From Euglena gracilis (Eukaryota > Euglenida > Euglenophyceae > Euglenales): DNA of 64,000 nt. The stretch lies in NCBI GenBank assembly GCA_039621445.1, contig CP154955.1:30325471-30389470 (forward strand). Direction: 5' to 3'. Shown one piece after another: positions 46,573 to 55,000 of the stretch. Positions within the stretch are counted from its first letter, which is position 1. The number at the start of each line of letters is the position of its first letter. The notes under the pieces were generated by a model. It saw only the letters and a list, made by a program, of their open reading frames with translations, made no database searches and was not told where the DNA came from. The translations under genes were made by a program, and so were the position numbers.

Positions 46573-49500
46573 GTTTCCGTAGGAGGAGGTTCGAGCTCGA
46601 ACCTCCTCGAACGTTTTTGAGCCCCCCCCCGTTCGAGGGGGGGGGGCCTTAAAATCCTCCTCGAACGACCTCGAACGACATTCGAGGAGGATATTGATCC
46701 TCCTCGAACGACCTCGAACGACGTTCGAGGAGGATATTGATCCTCCTCGAACGACCTCGAACGACATCTGGATCCTCCTCCTATGTACATGCATTCAGGT
46801 ATCAGTTGCAAGTCTTTTTTTTGGAGTTTGTTCTCATGCTTCATTGTTCTTGATTCTGCTTCTTTGTTTTTTTGTCTTTCACTGGCACAATTTGGAAGAA
46901 AGCAAAGAGCGAGGGTCCCCCGATGTGTATTAACCCTAGTTGGGCGACTCTTTGGGGTCGCTACAGGGAAATTTTCCACGCGTTTTACCGGGAGAATTTC
47001 TGAGGTTATTAGAAGGAATAGGGTTAGGGTTAAGATTGCATCCCCAATGGTTGCAACCATCCCGCTCATCGTTGCTATGTTTCCCTCTACAGGGTACACA
47101 GCGAACCCAAAGAGTCGCCCAACTGGGGTTAAAAACATGGGGGGACCCGAGCGAGGCGCCGAAGGCGCCGAGCGAGGGTCCCCCCATGTGTATTAACCCT
47201 AGTTGGGCGACTCTTTGGGGTAGCTGGTACCCTGTAGGGTGAAATTTTCCACGCATTTTTTTTATACAAAAATGTTTTCTTACACCGGAATGCACTGATT
47301 CATAAATATTTTTATTCAGAAGTATTCCCATACCGAAAGAATTTATGAGGTTATTGGAAGGAATAGGGTTAGGGTTAGGTTTAGGGTTAGGAAATTTTCC
47401 ACGCGTTTTAAAAGAAACATTTTTTTTCTTACGCAGGAATGCACTCATTCAAATGTATTTTTATTCAAAAATGTTCCCATACCGGGAGAATTTCTGAGGT
47501 TATTAGAAGGATAGGGTTAGGGTTAAGATTGCATCCCCAATGGTTGCAACCATCCCGCTCATCGTTGCTATGTTTCCCTCTACAGGGTACACAGCGAACC
47601 CAAAGAGTCGCCCAACTGGGGTTAAAAACATGGGGGGACCCGAGCGAGGCGCCGAAGGCGCCGAGCGAGGGTCCTCCATGTGTATTAACCCTAGTTGGGC
47701 GACTCTTTGGGGTAGCTGGTACCCTGTAGGGGGAAATTTTCCACTCATTTTTTTTATACAAAAATGTTTTCTTACCCCGGAATGCACTGATTCATAAATA
47801 TTTTTATTCAGAAGTATTCCCATACCGAAAGAATTTATGAGGTTATTAGAAGGAATAGGGTTAGGGTTAGGTTTAGGGTTAGGAAATTTTCCACGCGTTT
47901 TAAAAGAAACATTTTTTTTTCTTACGCAGGAATGCACTCATTCAAATGTATTTTTATTCAAAAATGTTCCCATACCGGGAGAATTTCTGAGGTTATTAGA
48001 AGGAGTAGGGTTAGGGTTAAGATTGCATCCCCAATGGTTGCAACCGTCCCGCTCATCGTGTTCATCGGGTTAGTAAATTTTCCACGCATTTTAAAAGAAA
48101 CATTTTTTTCTTACGCAAGAAGGAAGTCCTTCAAATGTATTTTTATTCCCATACCGGGAGAATTTCTGACGTTATTAGAAGGAATAGGGTTAGGGTTAAG
48201 ATTGCATCCCCAATGGTTGCAACCATCCCGCTCATCGTTGCTATGTTTCCCTCTACAGGGTACACAGCAAACCCAAAGAGTCGCCCAACTAGGGTTAAAA
48301 ACATGGGGGGACCCGAGCGAGGCGCCGAAGGCGCCGAGCGAGGGTCCCCCCATGTGTATTAACCCTAGTTGGGCGACTTTTTGGGGTAGATTGTACCCTG
48401 TAGTGGTAAATTTTCAACGCATTTTTAAAAAAAACATGTGTTTTCTTATGGAGTAATGCACTGTTTCATAAATATTTTTATTCAAAATTATTTCAACACC
48501 GGGAGAATTTATGAGATTGTTAGAAGGGGGTCAGTTTCAGTCACAAGTTTCGCAAGGGTTGAATGTATGTATGGAGGAGGATGTTGAGCGACCTCGAACG
48601 ACATTCGAGGAGGATATTGATCCTCCTCGAACGACCTCGAACGACATTCGAGGAGGATCTCGAACCACCTCGAACGACGTTCGAGGAGGATCGATATCCT
48701 CCTACTACGTTCCATCCTCCTGCCGTAACCCCCCCCCCCCCCGGGGGGGCCGAGGGCACGACCAAATGACCGTTGGTTTTGGGCCGGGGGAAGGGGGGGC
48801 GCCCAAACCGCGATTTTGGGAGCCCCGGCTGAGGTGCGAACCGTTTCCCCGGGGCTTTTTTTTTGGAGGCGGGCCGGCACCCTCTGACGCGGGGGTGCGA
48901 GGCCGGCCGGGGCCAGCCGGGGGCAGGGCAGGGATGGACAAGAGGGAGGGTGTTTGGTGGGGGAGGGGTCCACCCCCCCCACCGGCCCATTCCGGACCCC
49001 GGGGCCGGCCCGGGGGCCCCCGCCGCCAAGGTGCCCGCGGGGCTGGACGCCATCGTCATCGGCAGCGGCATCGGCGGGCTGGCCACCGCCGCCCTGCTGG
49101 CCCGGGCCGGGCAAAAAGTGCTGGTGCTGGAGCAGCACGACCAGGCGGGCGGCTGCTGCCACTCCTTCCGCCCCCACGCCGACGCTGGGCCGGGGAGTAG
49201 TGGACAGCGCCAAAAAAGCACTCCAAGTGCCGCGTTTTGGTGTGTTTCAGTCATCCAAGTGTTCAAGTGTTGGTGTTGCACGCATCACTCCTGACCATGG
49301 TCTGCTCTTCTGGCCATCTCAGCTTGGCCTGTGCCGTCTCATATTGACCCTGCGACCTGTGAGAAAAATGTGAAGCGGCTGCTGTTGTCCAGGTTGTGTC
49401 TGCGCCGGCGTGCCCGCCCGACAAGGGCTTCAAGTTCGACCCAGGCATCCACTATGTCGGGGATCTGGATGAGCGGGCCGTGACCAGGGGTTTTCTTAAG

Positions 49501-51913
49501 CCGGAGGAGACCCCACCTCAGAGGGGGCCGGTCCAGCCAGCCAGCACCCTATTTTTCCAGTCAGCTGGGCTGCGGACCCCCCCCCCCATGGGGAGTTCGC
49601 TGAAGTAAGGTGTGGGCTGAACCCCCAAAAAATCGGTGCAAAGCACTGAGATTTTCTTTTGAAAAATAGGGTCCAAAACGGCTAAAGAGTGACGTTTTTT
49701 GTTTGTGGATTTCTCCTAGGCGGATGACCCGATTGAATGAGTAGGTTGGTGGTTTTCGATTTTTTAGGGGTGAAGGGGGACCCAGCAGGGCATCGGGAGT
49801 GTTTGAGCAAGGCTGAAGGGGGATCAGAATCGTGCAAAGCAACCCAGCAGCTGAGATGGATTCGAAAGGGTGTGGTCCTCCCAAAAACGAACAAAAGTGA
49901 CGTTTTTGGGTGTTTTGGATTTATATTTGTGTTTGGGAAAAAAAATGCCAACCCGATTTTGTGCTTTTTTTGCCTGTGTTTGGGATTCAGCCAGCACCTT
50001 TTTCCAGCCGGCCCCTCGGGACCCCCCCCCCCCCCCCCGGGGGCCTTAAGAAAACCCTGGTCGTGACGGGCTTCCTCGTGCACCAGCTGACGGAGGGGCA
50101 GCTGCAGTAATCGGGGCTGGCCGGGAATTCCGGAAGACCCATGGGTGATGGATGGGTGGTCGGTGTGGGAAGGGGGCTCGATCAACCCCATTCCTGATCC
50201 TTCAGCGCCATTTGTGAATAGTTCGGCGTTGGGGAAGGGGGTGGCCACTTCCTGGGGCGGGGAGAGTGGAAGGACCGGCCCCGGCAGCGGGCGTCGCTGG
50301 AGGAGGAGTACGACGTGGTGCTGCTGCAGCGGTCGGACGGGTCGGTGCGCCGGGTCCCCATCACGGCGAGGCGACGCAACGGACAGGGCTTCGCTTGCGT
50401 TGGGGGGGACCTGAGGATTCTTCCGCTCTTCTCATTGCTTGTTCAGGGTGTCATGAATGGTACCCAAAGGAGAAGTGGCAGGTCTTTGCAAATTACCTGT
50501 TCCACACTGGACAAATATACCCCCCAAGGCACAGCACGCCGAAAACAGGCTGTCAGAAAACAGGGAAAATTGCCCTAATTAGGTGACTATGTTTTCAGCC
50601 AGAAGTTTGAGGAGAACCCCCCCCCCCAAAATAGCCACCAAGTAGCCATTTTTGTAAGTAGCTGATTTTGGGCCATTTTTGACCCCCCCCCTTTCCAAAA
50701 TTTTTTCGCTCCAGCCCGGTTTCGCCAGGCCACAAAAACTTTGTGTCCATTCGCCCCCGGGGGTGCATTGAGTGTTACACAGTGCACATGTTGACGACAA
50801 CGTGGTCACCTCCCATGGTGGTAAACAGCCACTGACCTCGGGACACACATGCCTCTTTCGGACGCGCTTCCAGTGACCGAGCCCCTGCTATGGAGGTGCT
50901 GGCAGAGCATTTCCCCGCTGAGACGGAAGCGCTGCAGAAGTGGCAGAAGGCTCTCGCCAGGAGCGGCCAGCTGCAGGTCTCTTGGGTGCCAAAACGGGCA
51001 AAGAGTGGGTTTTTTTGGGGTTGTGTGGTGGATTTCTCCTCCTGTTGTTGGTGTGTGATGCTGATGTGTCTTTTTTTGCCTGTGTTGTGGGATTCAGCCA
51101 GCACCTTTTTGGGCCCTCGGGGGGTCCTACTGTGGTCGTGATGTGTGTGTGTGTGTGTGTGGGAGGGGGCAGTGGTGTGGCTGGTGGGAATTCCGGCAGA
51201 CCCATGGTGTGTGGTGGGTGGTCGGGTGTGGGAAGGGGGTGTGTGTTCCTGATTTTCGGCGTTGGGGGGGGGTGTGTGGGGGGGGGTGGGGTGTGTGTGG
51301 GCCCGGAGGGGTGTGTCTTGGAGTGTGTGTACGATGTTTTGTGTGCGCGCGAGGCGCGCGGGTGGGTGGGCTTTCGCGCGACTCCAGGGATTTGGTTGTT
51401 TTTTTTTTTTTCACTAGTTTTTGATTACCTTTTGCTTTTTATTAGCTGTCATTTGCTTAGATTAGGTTGGATATATTTTTGTTTTTTGTAGCAGGTTTTT
51501 TTTTCTTTTGTCAGAGGGTAGTTAAGTTTATCGGTGGTTGATTTTTGTTGTAGTTTGAGTGTTTATGCCAGTTGTTAGTGGTACGCTGGTGGAAACAATA
51601 GCCATGTAGGTGTGAGAGTAGCATTTGGTGCCATTGCTTACGTCTTTTGTTTTGGAAGTGGTGTTGGAGCAGGTAAGACCTCGGACAGTATGTCGTGGAT
51701 ATGGAGGAGCTTGAGGAGTTGTGCGTCTGCATGTTTTGTGGGCCCGTGTGTCTGTTGTTGTGTGCATGTTTGTGTGTTGACGGGTGTTGTGTGTGTGTTG
51801 TATGTTTTGTGTGTGTGTGTGTGTGTGCTGGTGTGTTGTGTGTGTGTGTTGTGTGTGTGTGAGTGTGTGTGTGTGGTGTGTGTGTGTGGTGTGTGTGTTG
51901 GGTGTGTTTGTGT

Positions 51914-51986
<73 letters not shown>

Positions 51987-51997
51987 TGTGTGTGTGT

Positions 51998-52028
<31 letters not shown>

Positions 52029-55000
52029 GTTTGTGTGTGTGTGTGTGTGTGTTTGTTTTTTGTGTGTGTGTGTTTGTGTGTTTTTGTGTGTTTTTGTGTG
52101 TGTGTGTTTTCGGCGACAGTGCTTTTTTGTCCATGTGTCTGTGTGTGCACATGGGATTGGGTTGGGAGGTGGGTTCTTTGGGGCGTCGGTGCGGGGGGGG
52201 GGGCAGACCCGCCTGGCCCCAAGGAAGGCCACGCAGCAATGCGGACCATCGTGATGCTGAAGGTGCTCCCCAAAGCTCAGGGCGTGCATCTGCCGCGGAA
52301 AAGAAATGTTGGCGTCCATTGCAGAATTCCCTCTCTGCAACGCTGTCCCTGGATTGTGGACACACAACGTAGCGAATGCGGTAGCTTTGCAAACAAACAC
52401 CGCTCAAATTCCCCATAACGCGAACATTGTGCACCCCAATGGCGGTCCCATTTTACGGCAGAGACACTTCAGATTTATTAGAACCCCAAAATTGTGTTGC
52501 TGTGCCACCTCCAAGGTGGGGGGCCATCGTGGGGATGGAAACACGGGAGGTGGCGCCGCAGTCAGCTGTGGTCGCAACTATGGACCAGGTCTGGACCCCA
52601 CCTCCCACGTCTGCCCACTCCCGCAGTAGCCCCCCCCCCCCCCAGGCGACGTAAGGGGTGGATGCTCCCCAGGTCTATCCGGGCCCTGACCCCCTCCTCG
52701 CCCGCCTCCTGCTCTGGCTGCCAGTCGTCGGGGCCCCGCTTCGCCAGTCGTTGCGGATCATCGGAACCACGACCCATGCCGTGCTGGGCGGACTTCTTCC
52801 GGCGGAAGTGCCCCCGGGGGACGAAGGTTTTCCAACCTTCCAGAAGCAGGTTCCGGCAGGTTACCCCCAAAGGTGCCAGGGCTGTTAACTATCCATTTTC
52901 AAGAGACGTTGCCTTGCTCAGTGCATACCCAAACACCAGACCTCGCAGCAGACCTCCACCGAATTGCCAAAAGAAGCCCGGTACCGGAGGGGCTGACCTC
53001 TGACCCAGAGCTGCGGGCGGTGCTGAGCTGGTGCTGGGGGGATTACGCCCAGGCCACATTGGCTCCCCGTCTCCGAGCAGATGCAGGGCCACCGCATTCG
53101 GCACACCCCCGTTTCACTCGGTGTCACATAGAAGCCTTCAAGTGCACTCCATACCTTATGTGCAAGCCTCCTGCTGCCTTGCAGACATCGGCGTGCTTTT
53201 GTCGCGCGAACTTTTTGGCGTTTTTGTTTTTGGGCCGCGATTGAGTGCTTCCAACGTCATCATTTCGAACGTCGTTTCGGGATTTTTCGTGAAATTCCCC
53301 GGGCTGTGCCTCCCCAAGAGTGTTCTTGTTGCCCCAGGGATGCGGTGCTGTGTTGTGTGGTGGCAGCCAGTCGCATGGTGACTGGCCCACCATGCCAATG
53401 GAGAGGGGAAGGGCGGAAACCCCCACCGACGCAACATTTCCCCCTGGACTCTTTCGCCCTGCCCGCCTGCGCCCGGCGTGCCACCCCAGCACAGCAGCTT
53501 CGCCATCCACTCCGCTGTGGTCAACCACTACGAGCGCGGCGCTTACTACCCGGTGGGTGGCTCCGACCACATCGCCTGCCCGGGGGCCGGCCTGGGCCCC
53601 GGAGGGTGCCCACCCACCCCCACCCAGCCGGGGTGGGTTTGCATCCGGCCGCGGGTCCGACCAACAGGGCGAGGTCGAGGTGCAGGGCTGACCCCTGCCG
53701 CCACACCATCATCCCCACGATCGTGAACGCCGGCGGCGCGGTGCTGGTCAATGCGCGGGTGGGGGCCGGGGGATGGCTGGGCCGGGGTGTCCAAGCGGGC
53801 AGGGGTTGCCGTCCACTTGTGAATGCGAGGCAGCTTGGGCGTCGGTGCGCTCCTTTTGCGTGACGCTTGTTGGCCGGGGCCACATTTGGTACCGACCCTG
53901 AGCGAGGGGCTCAGAGCTTGGCTGCCTTGCGCCCCTCCACCTGGTCATGGTCCCCCGGGGCGGGAGCCGCCAGCCATGCCCCGCCAGGGAGCATCCTGGT
54001 GGAGGGCGGGAAGGCGGTCGGGGTTCGGCTGGAAGCGGACGGCTGTGAGATCTTCGCCCCACCCAGCCCGTGCCAGGCGGATGCCCTCCGGTGGTCGGTC
54101 CGTCAGCCCACTGCCACATTGCGGGCGGGATGGCCGCCTGTGGCCTGGCCCGGCCTGCCCTGGACGGTCATCTCGGACGCGGGGCTCCACAACACGCTGC
54201 AGCGCCTGTTGCCCTCCCCCTACCGCCGGGCTCAGGGGCGTGGAGTTTGGTTGCCTTGCCTCCAACTGCGAGTGGAAGTGTGGCTTACAGGGTGGGCTTT
54301 GTGTTGGCGGCGGCTTGGGGCTTGTTGGTGGCCAGGCTTGGGGGGTCTCGGCCAAAGGAATAACCTCCAAAGACCCCCCCAAAAAACCATCCAAAAACCC
54401 AAGCGCCGGCGTTGGAATTGTGCTTTGTGCCAGTCCCCACGTCCTTGCCGAAGACCTGACAGCCAAGTACCCTCACAGCGCCAGCTTCCTCTCCCTCTTC
54501 ATTGGGCTGCGTCCAGGGACGCACGCCTCTGGGGTTTCTCTGGTTGTCGGCTGTCCTGGCCACCGGGTCCCTGCCCGAGAGGCTCCGCAGAGGAGTTGCA
54601 GCTGCAGAAGTCACAGCCAGCCCGTTGCCGAAGGGCCCCCATCGTCTCCCACAACACCCACTCCCAATTTGAGGGTTTGGCATTGCTACGACCTGGATAT
54701 GTGCCCCTGCACACACAGCCAAGATCAGCAGCTGTGTCCCCACCGGGCTAGGTTGCCGTGGGAGGGTGAACCATAGGAGGTGGTGTCGCAGCTTTGGCAC
54801 GTCGCTCGGATCCAGGCTTCTTTTAAACACAGCAGACCCCCCGCAGTGGTCCGGGCTGGACCCCCCCGGGGGGGGGTCCCGGGAAATGTCCTTAGACAGC
54901 ACGATTTTTGGTGGAACCCCTCACACGAAAGGCTGCCTGGATCCCCCCATGTGCATGAACCTCAGTTGGGAGCTCTTTGGGCTCGCTGAGCATCCTGTGG

